From Stercorarius parasiticus (taxonomy: Eukaryota; Chordata; Aves; Charadriiformes; Stercorariidae): 64,000 nt of DNA. Under the pieces are notes generated by a model. That model worked only from the letters and a program-made list of their open reading frames with translations. It had not been told where the DNA came from and ran no database searches. The position numbers and the translations under genes were made by a program. Shown piece after piece: positions 51,946 to 64,000 of the stretch. Numbering within the stretch: position 1 is the stretch's first letter; the number at the start of each line of letters is the position of its first letter. The stretch is taken from assembly GCA_013396915.1 (NCBI GenBank), contig VWZL01004335.1:620001-684000 (forward strand), written 5' to 3'.

Positions 51946-54900
51946 AAGTTGAAGAAAGGCATCCTTCACATCCAGCTTATTTTCACATTATATCCAGACT
52001 CATTAACACTGATCAGTCATACTCTCTCGACAATCTTATAGAGCAAAAAAGGCAAGTTATCACAGACATCACTTCCCTAGAGAAACAGAGGAGTAACTCT
52101 CAGAAAAGAGAATTTGTTCTGTGGAAATTTCCCAACAATCTCCTTCACTAGAGAGTCTGGAGCAGAAGAGACAGATGGCTGTCACAAGGTTTTAGCAATA
52201 TAAATCCCACCTCAGTGACCCAGACTGGAATAAGTGGATTCTTTCAGTTCCCTCCCAGCCCTATACTTCTTGTATTCAATGACTAACAGGTAACAATCAT
52301 TGCTAAAGGTATGGGCTTTGAAGCCTAATCAACTTTCCACAAGAAAAGGCAGGATGGAAACTTTGCAGTGAGTCAGCTATGCTGAAGAGTGTGCTCAGGT
52401 GCACACATTTATTCTCCAGTTGGTTATACTATCCCTGAATGAAAGGGGAATGAGCAACTTTCAATTTAGTAGGGGAAAAAATGTGTATACGTGCAAGTAT
52501 GATAGAGTGTATAAGGCGGTAAAAATTCACATCCAGTTTACCTATGGGGAACCTGTTTGCATACCCAAAGCCTAGCAATAATTTGTACCAGAAAGTACAA
52601 TGAGTCTTAAGATCTCTAGATTTCAGTGAAAGGTTTTATTTATTTATAAATAGGCCTTACTCAGTAAAACACTTCAGTACATGCACAGCTACGTGCATCT
52701 CATTCCCAACCAAGTCCATGCTAATATCCTGCTCAAAATCTGAACTCATCCAGATAATCTGCTCACAATCTGTTCTCGATATGTAAAGTACACGTAAAAT
52801 GTTTCCAGTTGTTATTACAGAATTTGGTAAGCGATGCACAACTCATTTTTAATTTGCAGTTGCGACAGAAAAAGTCAAATAAGAATAGGAATCACTTCTG
52901 CAATTTTTTTCCCTGTTGAGAGTAAGATTTAAATTTCTGCAAGACAACTTCAGTCAAGTTTTAACACACCCAAATACTGACTTAGCAAACAAGAAAAGAG
53001 GGGGCAGAAGAGGGAGGTGCACATCCTAATTGTAAGAACATACTGAACAGTAGAATTTTTTTTACATTATGCACTACTAAATGAGAAAACTCAAAAACTC
53101 AACAAAAGGTTACTTGGTAGGCTTTGTCCTGCTTTGGTAACAGATAAACTGACAGCTGAACTGACAGTTTAACTAGCTAGTTAAGTAATATTTACAGCTG
53201 CCTTTTTTTATTTATTTATTTTTTAAAAAACTCCTGCCAGAAAAAAAGGTGTTTCATCTTTGGTAAAGGACCATCCCTTGTAAGTTTTAACAAAGTAGCA
53301 CAGATTTCTGAAAACTGATCGCTTTGCAAATAAACTGCCTTCCAGCTTTTCAACTCTAAGTAGATTTTAATTTAGTCCACCTTACTTTGGCTTATAAATG
53401 GATTACTTTAAGATAGAGATCCTGACCAAGACTTCGAAGATGTGACTCCAATTCTTAATCCGAGAATGATCATGCCAAGCCCCGAGGTTAAGAAGATACA
53501 AAGACAATCATATAGATCCTTCTACCAATAGTCTCAAAAGATCAGAGCTGAGACATAGTGACAAAGTGAAAGAAAAGACGACACCAGCTCATCATTACCT
53601 CTTTGAGGAAAAAAAAACAAAACCCCAAACATTTGGGAAAAAATAAAGACCACTCGCACATGTTGTTGCATGAATTATAAGCAAGTATATCAGAAAAGCC
53701 CCAGTAATCAAATTTAAATTGTAAATACTGTACTACGTGTAAAAACTAAACTGCAGAGTTTTAAAGCGTGCTGATACTCACTCATTCCTTCAATCCAAAA
53801 AAATAAAACACTCACAAAAAAGTTCTTACTTTTTTTTTTTTTTGGACGTTTTTAAGACTCCCTGAAAAAATGTTTCTTTGGCTTTGGCTGCAATAGATGG
53901 ACTGCTCTTTGAATGTCTCAGCTGCATGAGTGATAGCTATGTTCTTCCAATCAGCATTAAAATATTCCCAATTTCTTTTTTTTAATCTACAATAAGAAAG
54001 GTGTCTTATCACTGATCCCAAAAACAGAGAAACACATGAATGTTACCTCTCCTGCAGTATTAAAGTAGCAGCAACTGTTCTTCATGCTTTCATCATCTCA
54101 CATTTATAAGCAACAAGAGTCTACCAAAAGAGCAGTAGCAGTGACGGCTCTCATCAGCTGGAGATGTCAGCTCTTCATCCTAGTGCATGTCAATTGTTAG
54201 TGATACTAGCACTTGACTTTAATAGTAGATGCTTATACAAGAAACACATGGCACGCATGGAAAGCCACATGGCAAGCTTACACGTAGCAAATAATGACTA
54301 AAAAAAAAGTCTAATTCCTATTTTATTTGTAGTAAGACAATTATCTTCACTTGGGTATGAACGGAGGGAAGCGTTGCCAATAGAAAAATCAGACATCTTT
54401 ACGGATATCAAACACATTTTGCTATATTGCCTACATCAATCTGACTAAAGAAAGATTTATTAAAACGGATAAGGAGAAGACAAGAGTCTCCACTAAAACT
54501 AAATGGTGTCCAGGAGTTCCTCCACAGGGCCTCAATTTTCAATTGATAAAATAGTGTTACGACTTTGCTGTTTCAAAAGGATCATAATGAGAAATCAATT
54601 AATATCTTTCCCTCAAACCCTATGTTACTACATGGAGATGTCTTTTTAAGAAAGAAATTAAGTGCCCCGTATATAGCTTCTCAATCCATGTTTAAATAAG
54701 CAATTTTCAAAATTTTGGACTATTTTTCTGGATTAATATAAACATTAAAAAAAATAGCTAGTTCGTTTAGACTTTTGATTTTTATCTGTCTTAAGAATTC
54801 AAAGATAAATATTGCCATCCTAACGCCAGCTCCAGAAATATACTTGACTTTGATTATTCATACACGGCAGCGCTTTTTCAAAAATAATTTTATAATTCAT

Positions 54901-55748
54901 TAGAAAGAACCCCTAGAGTTTCATCTCTCCTTCTATAAATTCATCGCTTACCTTTTCACTCATGTGAACCATAGGAGAACCCAACAGACTGAGCTGTGAC
55001 TGTAAAGTCAGCACTGGGCACATAACTGGAGCAGAATGTGAAGGGTCCTACCTGGGCAGGCAGAGTGGAAGATCCTGCCAGCGCAAACTCACAGCCAGAG
55101 CTTGTTTTAATACGTTTCTTTCCAAAAGAGAGTCTCATTCTTGAAGGAATAGAACTGGCATTTAGTAGAGAAACAGAGGACAGAGAAGTTTGCCAACTAG
55201 CTACAGAGCCTTTCTCTTGCAAGTCACCAGATATGCATCTAGCCCTGTTTAACATGTATTAAAGCTGGTTCAGTTTAATAGATTTTCAGTACTCGCCACA
55301 TAGGGCTACTTACTTGCAATTTCGTTTCAGTAGGCATAAATAGACTGAAAAGTGCCTAGTCCAGGATCAACAGCATTTCTGTAACTCTCGTAATTCATTC
55401 CATTCAGAGACAATCAGCATTTACACCTCTACAATTTTTAAAGTTAATTTGCATACAGCTAAATTTAATTACACAATTTGTATTACACGTTTCAGAGTTA
55501 CATAAAACTTCATTTCCACAACTGATCTGTCCACTATCAAAAGGTACATTGGAATCACTGGTACATCAGTAGAGGCTTAGGAAGTTAAACAGATAACAAA
55601 AATATTTTTGCACGTTAAAAGCAAAGCAAAAGACTGCTATGACCATCTTAAAAGAGTTTACATTCCCTCCTAGAAGGTAACAAAGAAAACTGGCTTCTCT
55701 TACATCAAAGCTTGTAACATGAAGTCAGGCGCAATTCTATGGCCATAC
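51946..55748. other. RUNX2 intron 1, unrecognised sequence
   Basis: AT-rich sequence. A faint CR1-like tail may lie at 52,230-52,290 (ttccctcccagccctata). A T-run is at 53,830-53,843. A minus-strand segment with good splice sites lies at 54,952-55,051 within a 99-codon open frame. No RUNX2 exon seen. Confidence 0.5.
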
Positions 55749-56232
55749 AATCATAGAATCGTTAGGGTTGGAAGGGACCTTAAAGATCATCTAGTTCCAA
55801 CCCCCCTGCCATGGGCAGGGACACCTCCCACTAGACCAGGTTGCTCAGAGCCCCATCCAGCCTGGCCTTAAAAGCTTCCAGGGATGGGGCTTCCACCACC
55901 TCTCTGGGCAACCTGTTCCAGTGTCTCACCACCCTCATGGGGAAGAACTTCTTCCTAACGTCCAGTCTGAATCGTCCCATCTCTAGTTTTAATCCATTCC
56001 CTCTAGTCCTACCATTATCCAACATCCTAAAAAGTCCCTCACCAGCTTTTTTGTAGGCCCCCTTAAGGTACTGGTAAGCCACTATAAGATCTCCTGGGAG
56101 CCTTCTTTTCTCCAGGCTGAACAACCCCAACTCTCTGTCTGTCCTCATAGGAGAGGTGCTCCAGCCCTCTGATCGTCCTTGTGGCCCTTCTCTGGACACG
56201 CTCCAGCACGTCCATATCTTTCTTATAGTAGG
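55749..56232 (-). mobile_element. CR1 LINE, 5'-truncated, minus strand, frameshifted ORF2 end
   Basis: The plus strand starts aatcatagaatcgttagggt and runs through the CR1 3'UTR into the ORF2 C-terminal domain. On the minus strand one frame reads [20 protein letters not shown] and stays open only briefly. The continuation [17 protein letters not shown] through [15 protein letters not shown] is in a different frame (55,831-56,199), so a frameshift lies near 56,130-56,150. The 5' end is truncated at about 56,232. No functional product. Confidence 0.93.
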
Positions 56233-57552
56233 GGCAGTCTTTACAAGGATGATGTATTAAAGTCTTAGCCAATAATCACTACCTTACCTCAGCACACCAC
56301 AACTAACAGATGTTTCTTCTCTAAACTCTGTAAACACGCACACAAACAATCATCAATTGCAAAAAAAAAGCCACATAATAATTTTTTATACTACCTAATA
56401 TACTACAGAGAGGTCCTCATCACTGAGGCTGTACATCAAGAGACAAAGTTATTCAGCAGCCTTCACTGCTATTGACTGAACTGCCTTACCAAATTACTAG
56501 ATGAAACATGTAGAAAGAGATCTGGCTGTAGTGAATCTGCCAACTAGACAGCTACGTGTTCAATTTAAAGTTACTAAGAGAGGAACAAAACACCAAGTAA
56601 TTTAGGTAGCTTTTTTGAGAGGTGGAGGGATGTTAAGAAAATGCATTCTCACAGATCAGCCTCTTCCTGCACCCTAACATTTTTGTTCCTATGTTTCTTC
56701 CTAGATAACTAGACAAATAAATAGCTAGACAAATAGATTAAGGCAGCAAAACGTTACAGTTCTATACCAGCATATATACACACCATGCATGCAGAGAAAC
56801 AGACAGATTACTGTACACACATGCATACTTTATCCCCCTAAAAAGAGTAAGGGATTGAAGGGTATTTTTTAATCCTTTCCCAATACTTTATCAAGTCTCT
56901 GGGTCTACTTAAACTTCTTACTTGAAATAAAAAAGAAAAAATCCTTCATAGCAACCTTCAGCACTGCAATGGCTGTATGAAATAAACTCAGGTTTTATCA
57001 GCAACACAAAATGTTTTATCATAACTGAGAAGCAGGTCTGTAAAACAGTAGTTATTGATTTTTTGTGCATGTTCTCCAGAAATTAGAAACAGTTAATAGT
57101 GTTTGGGCTGGGGAGGTGTTAACTTTAAATCTTATTTTCCCAGAGAAATACACAGAATTACTCCAATGTCTACATTTTAAAATATAGATTTGCAGTAGCT
57201 TTGCACTCTAGCAGGAAAAGTAGTCATAGGTATGGAGTCAGATATTAAACCACGTTGATACGTACCTTCCATAAAGGCTATGTGACTATATAGGCTGTGT
57301 CACTATTTCCCTAGTGAAAGGGACTTTCCAGAAAATCAAAATTCAACATTATTTAGTAATTTTATATGCTGCTTAATATTAAGGTCTAGTCTACATTTAA
57401 AAGTTTTTTCCCCAGAGTAATTACACTAGCTTAGCTATATTAGAAAAAGCAGTTTACTACTGTAGGCTGTAGCAGTTAAACAAAGTAGACCATAAAATAA
57501 ACACACGTTTTTCTCATATAGTTGTGCAGCAACCTGATCTAAGGTCTGAAAT
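56233..57552. other. RUNX2 intron 1, unrecognised sequence
   Basis: AT-rich unique sequence; no exon or repeat recognised. Confidence 0.5.
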
Positions 57553-57612
57553 AGGTAGGTTGGACCATATCACCTCCACAAGTCCTTTCCAACCTAAATT
57601 TTCCGATGATTC
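57553..57612 (+). mobile_element. CR1 3'-terminal fragment (60 bp)
   Basis: aggtaggttggaccatatca, cctccacaagtcctttccaa and cctaaattttccgatgattc match the end of the CR1 3'UTR (ggttggac...gatgacctcc...ccttccaacc...tctatgattc). It is diverged and minimal in length. Confidence 0.75.
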
Positions 57613-60376
57613 CATTTGCTGGTATTATTATTTAACTGGTGCAGAAATACTGCCAAACTATTGAGAATGAGGGTGTGCGCGCATACTCGTTTAAATGAAA
57701 ACCCACATAATATGAGCACACAAAAAAAGCACAGGCCTTCAGCTCAGGTTCTTGATTTCCTATGAATCACGCGGAACATAGAGACTACACAACAACGAAA
57801 AACTACAAGCTTGGTTTAGAGGGGAGCTGCCTTACTTCTAGAATTAACAGGAACTTTTTCTAATACAAAAGTATTAACTTTTTTAATAGGAAAAAAATAG
57901 TTTGCCATGAAATCCATTATTTGTTTTCTCCCACGTTTAAAATGGCCTGTCAAATTTATTTATACTTTGTGGAATTCAAATTTATTCCTGTAAGGCTTTA
58001 TTTTTTTGCTCACTGTGTACACATCAGATGTTTATGCTATCGTGCCGTACTTCACCAAAAGCACAACTAACAGTACTTAGACTTGTAGTAGATACACTGG
58101 AGGCTTTACACACAAACAAGGAGTCAAATATAGACTGATTCATAATGAAGGATTACTATAGTTTCAAAATGGATAGTCATGCTTTATTTCAGGACCAAAA
58201 TACACTCCTTCAAGATATTTTATCCAAATGACTCTGAATCATGGTTAAAGGAAAACAACGGGACATCTGCTAGCAATATAGCGTTGGTATAAAATTAAAT
58301 GAGTACTTAACACATTGTCCTTTCCAGGGTCACAATACAGTCTACTAAGGGTCTGTAGTACTGCATCATCTTTTTTCAGGGGGTAAGACTGTGTCATGGC
58401 TGTTGCCTTTTTAAGTAAGAAAAAGACTCACTCATAAGCAAGCCAGTGCTTCTTCAGAAATACTCATTCAGTCTAGAAACGAAGGATGATTCAAAACCAC
58501 AACTACTCAATTTTCTAAAGGTTGTACAAATCATGTTGGGGGAAAGGGGAGAAAAACAATCTGAGCTAAAAATAAGTAACAAAGAAACATCATCGTTCAG
58601 AGAAGGGTACATTAGGTCAGAAGCTGCTGCTTTTTAACACCATAAAGGGCTTATAGCTTTCTGTTCAAAAACTGAAGCAGAAAAAAAGTCACCATCACCA
58701 AATCAGGAGAGCAAATAAGTTATTTGCTCAGCATTTTCTGTTAAAAGAAAAAAAAGAAAAAGAAACTTTAAGCACAAGCTACATGTTCTGGGTAGTGTTG
58801 TTTTTTTAAAGCTAAAAAGCTCATAATTGCTAACATTTTGCAGCATAAACTAAGACATGCCATTAGACTATTCTCCTCGTCCTTTCTCCACCCACCTCGC
58901 CATTAGTGTTATTGACATTTCTGCCATCCAGTTCTATCACAACTGCTGAATTATTATTTACCATTTCTAAAGCCAAGCTAAAAGAAACAGTATTCCGTTA
59001 TTCCACAGGCACAGGAGTTATGGAGGGGAGGGTGGGTTCCTTTCTAATCACTGCAATGCCTTAGTGCATCATTATAGAAGGTTCTACAGAAAAACATCAA
59101 ATATTGGTCTATGGGATTTAAAGTCAACTTAAAAATAATAAAAGAGTGAGATTTAATATGTAGTATCCTATATATTTATTATATATATAACGAAGTCAAA
59201 TGGAAGAGGAAGCAGAGTAATCTGGTGGAAATTAAGAGTACGATAAAGCCATTTATACACTTAGTAGTATTCAAAAAAATGGATGGTGTTACTTATGTAT
59301 AAAGTGCTAGAAACTATGCAAGAGGAGAAGTTACTCCATCTATCATTATTTAGCTGGTTTATTGCAAGTCCCAGAGCCAGTGTGGGACTTGAGGATAAAC
59401 TAATCACCTCACAGACCAATTTAGGGAGAACGTCATAATCTAAATTACTATGTTGAACTCAGAATGATACAAGAAAACACATAAACACATTTCTCTAACC
59501 GCTAAGGGCTATCTTGTACCTCTGAAGAGACAGCCACGTACCAGGGGAGGCAGACTTCAGCATCAGTCCAGCAAAGCCTGGGAAGGATTATAGAGCCTTT
59601 GCGCCTTAGGAAATAAAAAAAAAGGATAAGTATTGCTCTCCAAAGGCACGGAGGAGATAGCTGAATGAGCCAGAAACAGCACCTAGATGAGAGACGCTCC
59701 GAGTCAGCTACCTACGACACAGTGCAATCTGCAGAGTTTCCTTCTGCTCCTTCTAACTCTGGTCACCTATGTATAGTCTCACTGTAAATTTTTAATAAAT
59801 TATCTGATGCAACTGGAAATAATTCCACAGGGCGGAATGACTTCAGAAGAATGAAAAAGCCAATAGTAATTACAGTGTCTATCGTACTGTTCTGTATGGA
59901 TGAATAATGTTCTATAACAACACTGCACACTGACACATACTATCTGTACTGTCAAATTAAAAGTGACTAAAAAAAATAAATTGAGCTTGCAAGTTATGCA
60001 AGCAGCTGCAGTTTAAAGACTTCATCAGTTAAGAACACACACATCTGCCAGTTACAGCCATAGCTATGTTTAAACTAGATCTCCAGGTTCAGTCTGCTAG
60101 AACTAACGTATTGCAAATTATTACACTGGGGAAAAGAGTAGAAAATGATGAACTTGAATAATGTATTAGGTTATGGCTCCTAATCGGTTTTTGGTTACAT
60201 CACTTAAGTAGGATAGATCATTTCCAGATTTTAAAGTCTTTTTACTTAGGTATTAAATGATACCTTAAGGCAACTTGTCAAAATCTGAAGTTTCAGGAAT
60301 CTAAGCTTGGAATCCTGGAACCATATAGCTCAAAATACTTCAATTCAGAACAAAATTTCAAAGACCGGATTTAGGA
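57613..60376. other. RUNX2 intron 1, unrecognised sequence
   Basis: AT-rich unique sequence with a small TA-rich patch at about 59,170-59,195 and A-rich runs near 58,745-58,765. No exon or repeat recognised. Confidence 0.5.
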
Positions 60377-61800
60377 TCACAGAATTATAGAATAACAGGT
60401 TGAAAGGGATCTCAAGGATCATGTGCCCCAACCTTTCTTGGCAAAAACACCGTCTAGACAAGATGGCCCAGCACCCTGTCCAGCTGAATCTTAAAAGCAT
60501 CCAATGTTGGGGAATCCCCCACTTCCCTGGGGAGATTATTCCAATGGCTGATGGTTCTCATTGGGAAAAATTTTACACTTGTGTCAAATCAGTATCTCCC
60601 CAGGAGTAACTTGTACCCATTATTTCGTCTTTTCCATGTGACTCCTTGTAAAAAGGGAGTCTCCATCTTCTTTGTAGCCACCTTTTAAATACTGCAACAT
60701 GGTGGTAAGGTCTCCCCCTAAGCCTTCTTTTCTCAAGGCTGAAAAAACCCAATTCTCTCCATCTTCCCTTATATGGCAGGCTTCCCAGTCCTTTGATCAT
60801 CTCGGTGGCCCTTCTCTGAACCCTCTCCAGCCAGGCCACACCTTTTTTGTATAGCGGGGACCAAACCTGAACACAGTATTCCAGGTGGGGCCTGACAAGT
60901 GCTGAATACAGTGGGATAATGACTTCTTTATCTCTGCTGGTGATGCCCTTGTTGATGCAACCCAGCACTCTGATTGCCTCCTTTGCCACAGCAGCACACT
61001 GTCCACCCATACTGAGCTTGTTGTCCACCAAGACCCTCGGGTCCCTTGCCACAGAGCTGCTCCTCAGTCAGGTAGACCCCAGTCTGCAACTGCACTCCTG
61101 GATTGTTTTCCCAGGTGTGAGACCTTACACTTGTCCTTGTTGAACTTCATAAGGTTCTTGTTAGCCCACTCTTCCAGCCTACCCAGGTCTTCCTGCAGGG
61201 TGGCTCTCCCTTCCGAAGTGTCCACTTCCCCACTCAGTTTGGTGTCATCAGCAAAATTCATCAGGGTTCACTTGATCCCATCATCCAGGACAGTTATGAA
61301 GATGTTAAACAGCATTGGACCCAGTATTGATTCCTGGGGGACGCCACTTGTGACAGGATCCCAGTTTGAAAAGGAACTATTGACCACCGCCGCACAGACC
61401 GCTTGTCTAGACTGTAACGTACCAGTTTCTCTAGGAGGAGGCTGTGGGGAACCATGTCAAAAGCCGTGGAGAAATCCAGGTAGACAATGTCTGCCACTCA
61501 CCCCACATCACCCGAGCAGGTTACTTTGTCACAGAAGGCGATCAGGTTTGTCAAGCACAATTTGCCCTTGGTGAATCCATGCGGGCTCTTCCCAACCATG
61601 TGCTTCGTTTGACTTGTGGTAGCCCCTGGCATTTTTGTTCCATAACTCTCCCAGGGACTGAAGTAAAACTGATGGGCCTATAATTTCCTGGACCCTCATT
61701 CCAGTCTTCTGGGACATCCCCCAGTCTCCACGACTTCTCAAAGATTATGGAGAGCGTCCTCACAATGACAGCAGCCAGCTCTCTCAGCTTGCAGTTAAGT
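60377..61800 (-). mobile_element. CR1 LINE, longest copy in the window (about 1.4 kb), decayed
   Basis: The 3' end is at 60,377 (atcacagaattatagaataa in plus sense) and the element runs leftward on the minus strand from about 61,800. Decayed minus-strand frames appear in the right order. DWNEGPGNYRPISFTSVPGR (61,551-61,763) is an early reverse-transcriptase block. [21 protein letters not shown] (first 20 residues, 61,294-61,497) is the palm A block. NFADDTKLSGEVD (61,064-61,261) is the catalytic block. DPRVLVDNKLSMGGQCAAVA through [16 protein letters not shown] (60,573-61,052) is the C-terminal region. Frameshifts and a deletion separate the blocks. It keeps more of the reverse transcriptase than the other copies but is clearly dead. 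Confidence 0.92.
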
Positions 61801-61910
61801 CAAGGGGGGGGGTCTCTTGCTCTGTTTACTTCCCTTACCTTTAAGGGCAGAGAAGTTGTATGTAACTCAGAACAAACTGAGTAGAACTGTGCGCATCGTA
61901 ACCTTGCTTA
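61801..61910. other. Short spacer between two CR1 copies
   Basis: Begins with a run of eight G in caaggggggggg-like sequence (about 61,803-61,811), then unique sequence. The two flanking CR1 copies are independent, as each has its own 3' tail. Confidence 0.6.
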
Positions 61911-62325
61911 TAGAATCATAGAATCTTCATGGTTGGAAAAGAACTTTGAGATCATCAAGTCCAACCATACACACACCAAAAAAAACCCCACCACCAAAAA
62001 AAGACCCCTACAATCTCTGTCACTAGAGCATGCCCTGAAGTGCCAAATCTACACGTTTCTTAAATACCTCGAGGGATGGGGACTCAACCACCTCCCTGGG
62101 CAGGCTGTTCCAGTGCCTGACCAATCTTACAGTAAAGTCATTCTTCCTAAGATCTAATCTAAACCTCCCCTGCCGCAGCTTCAGACCATTTCCTCTGCTC
62201 CTGTCCTTATTCACCTGGGAGAAGAGGCCAACCCCCACCTCTCTGCAACCTCCTTTCAGGTAGTTGTAGAGGGCAATGAGGTCTCCCCTCAGCCTCCTCT
62301 TCTCCAAACTAAACATGCTTAGAGG
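61911..62325 (-). mobile_element. CR1 LINE, 5'-truncated, different subfamily, minus strand
   Basis: tagaatcatagaatcttcat, ggttggaaaagaactttgag, gatcatcaagtccaacc at the 3' end and ctccctgggcaggctgttcc further in. The minus-strand frame reads [20 protein letters not shown] (20 residues shown) and later [20 protein letters not shown], open from about 62,330 to 62,023. Its 3'UTR differs from that of its neighbour and is closer to that of the 13.4-kb copy, so it is another subfamily. An A/C-rich insertion lies at 61,976-62,004. Confidence 0.92.
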
Positions 62326-64000
62326 AACTCTTCTCATACTTATCAAAACTAATTTCACAAATTAACTGCAAAACCTACAATAACTTTGAACTGGCAAGAG
62401 AGAAAAATACAGTACTAGTAGAGCAGAAATACGAGATACACGTAAGCCAGACCAATGCTAGACTTCAGTTAATTTTGTTTATAGAAAAAACTGTTATCCA
62501 GATTAACCTTTCCAGTCTTTCCTCAAAAATATCCTTCATGTTTTTCTTTTGCAAGCATTTTGAGTATGAATATAATTTTGAAATTAGTTACAGGGATGTT
62601 CCTTCGTAAGTCTGTAATTACTTGCTCTATGTAAAAAACTGCCTGGGTACTACTCCAAATGTTAATTAAGATCCCCCATCACCTTTTGCCCCCTTCATAA
62701 GTAGGGACAGGATACTCAACAACAACAAACAAACAAAAAAAACCAACCACACAAAAAAAAGAGAGAGAAGCAAGAGATAAAAATCAGTGTATTTCAGACA
62801 CGATGTTTGACACTAATAAGGCTGTCTTTCGAGTTTTACTAAAAGGTGAAATGAAAACTGCAGTATTACAAAAGGGAGGTCTAACATAACTACACTTTAA
62901 AATGCAGTACAGAAATGCGGTAGCCTGAAAAAATGAATTTTCAAATAGGTCTAAAACTCTCTCAATTTTCAGCTTCTGCATTTTTTATCACCAGTCATGA
63001 GAACCCCTTCAGGTCTCCTCAGCAAAAGCCTGGTGCACTAAGCACTGTACACAGAAGAGACTCTGCCTTTAAAAGCTTAAAAATATCACACCAGCAGCAG
63101 AAAGAGCTGTAGTTAAGTTCTGTCTCTAACGAATGTCCTTCCTGTACTTCATCCTACCTAGAAAACTAGGAACAGAACTAAGTTTTCCTTTTCTATCTTG
63201 TACCACTCTTGCCTGATGTATTTAATGAGGTAGACAAAAAAGCACCACACTATCTGATGAGCAAGTGCCACATCTGCTGCCACTGCCTTTCCGTTGTCTC
63301 TCTGCTAAAGGGGGAAAGAAAAAGTCTTCTATGCATGTTTGCAGAGAAGGATTTCAGCTTGGTAGGCTAAACTGGTTATTTTGGAACAATGCAATCTCAG
63401 CACAATTCTGGGTTCAAATATGGTAAACAAGTATGGGACAGAATAGAGAAATTCTTTACAATCCCAAATTACAGTTTGGTTAACCATAGTGCTCCCTCAG
63501 CCAGGTCATTACTGCTGTTTTCTTCCACTATCATTCCAAATGAACTATCCAAAGTCAGATGATTTTACTGATCAACTTCAAAGCAGAGAGGGATAAGCAT
63601 ACGACCAACTGAAACCATAAGATAACAGTCATAATAGGGTTATGTGGGTACTACCATACCTCATCATACAGTAAGATAAAGTAAATTATTATTAATATTC
63701 GACTCAAGCACATGCTCCATGTGTGTTGCATGCTATATAAATTCTGGGCCATTTTATTAAAAACAATCATCTAGCCTGTCTGTTCAGCATAACTTCCTAG
63801 TCACTATAATCATTTACTTGTTTCAAGTAGAATCAGGGTCTGCATGGGCTCTGAATTCCAAGAAACCTAGGACATACGCTCTAAAATGTCTTGTGGAAGA
63901 ACTGTCCCTGGCATGAGGGGAACCTCCTGAGGAATGGCAGCTCTTGTATTTACGCTTATACCTGCCACACAAGGGCGAGTCAAGCTTATACATTTTGGTA
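62326..64000. other. RUNX2 intron 1, right edge of window
   Basis: AT-rich sequence with an A/C-rich simple stretch at 62,718-62,770. A short segment at 63,030-63,095 (gtgcactaagcactgtacac...ctgcctttaaaagctta) resembles a MIR-like or related old SINE but is too short to be sure. RUNX2 exon 2 with its Q/A repeats is not reached. Confidence 0.5.

Noticed and set aside
52230..52290. Possible CR1 3' tail (ttccctcccagccctatac)
   Set aside because: Resembles the CR1 end but lacks the terminal repeats and the ggttggac block.
55841..56056. Plus-strand frame reading [17 protein letters not shown]
   Set aside because: Antisense translation of a minus-strand CR1 copy; the same pseudo-peptide appears at 26,654 and 22,239.
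63030..63095. Possible MIR-like SINE segment (cactaagcactgtacacag)
   Set aside because: Recalls an old reptile/bird SINE motif but too short to annotate separately.

Overview
The window looks like bird nuclear DNA. It is AT-rich, has no operons or bacterial-style genes, and its dominant repeats are CR1 LINEs with the avian type of 3' end (repeats of ATTCTATG and a 'ggttggac...gatgatc...ccttccaacc' tail). The species cannot be named from the sequence. I infer from known synteny that this is the bird macrochromosome carrying RUNX2 (chromosome 3 in chicken).

The one host gene I can place firmly is RUNX2, on the + strand. Its distal, bone-type P1 promoter and first exon lie at about 35.5-36.4 kb. 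The exon encodes [19 protein letters not shown] and then splits a codon at a GTAAGT donor. The 5'UTR holds a cluster of RUNX-binding motifs, a short upstream ORF and a 209-bp intron with good splice sites. Everything right of 36,404 is RUNX2 intron 1. The second (P2) exon, the Runt domain and the rest of the gene lie beyond the right edge. In mammals the antiparallel gene SUPT3H overlaps this interval. I found no SUPT3H coding exon with confidence, only a few minus-strand segments with good splice sites, listed as findings.

Layout: 1-35.5 kb is the P1 upstream flank. It holds CR1 debris at 1.2-2.7 kb, an LTR scrap at 10.3 kb, a 1.1-kb CR1 with an unbroken 339-codon reverse-transcriptase ORF at 13.4-14.5 kb, a very old CR1 at 20.1-20.7 kb, a minus-strand CR1 at 22.1 kb, MIR-like SINE remnants at 22.8-23.1 kb, an assembly gap at 25.4-25.6 kb and a short CR1 at 26.6 kb. 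35.5-36.4 kb is the RUNX2 P1 promoter and exon 1. 36.4-64 kb is RUNX2 intron 1, with CR1 copies at 51.2-51.9, 55.7-56.2, 57.6 and 60.4-62.3 kb and otherwise AT-rich unique sequence.

No tRNA, rRNA, CRISPR or intact autonomous mobile element was seen. Apart from the CR1 ORF, most open frames of 60-120 codons look like chance. Gene identities come from my memory of vertebrate RUNX2 and CR1 sequences; no search was run.
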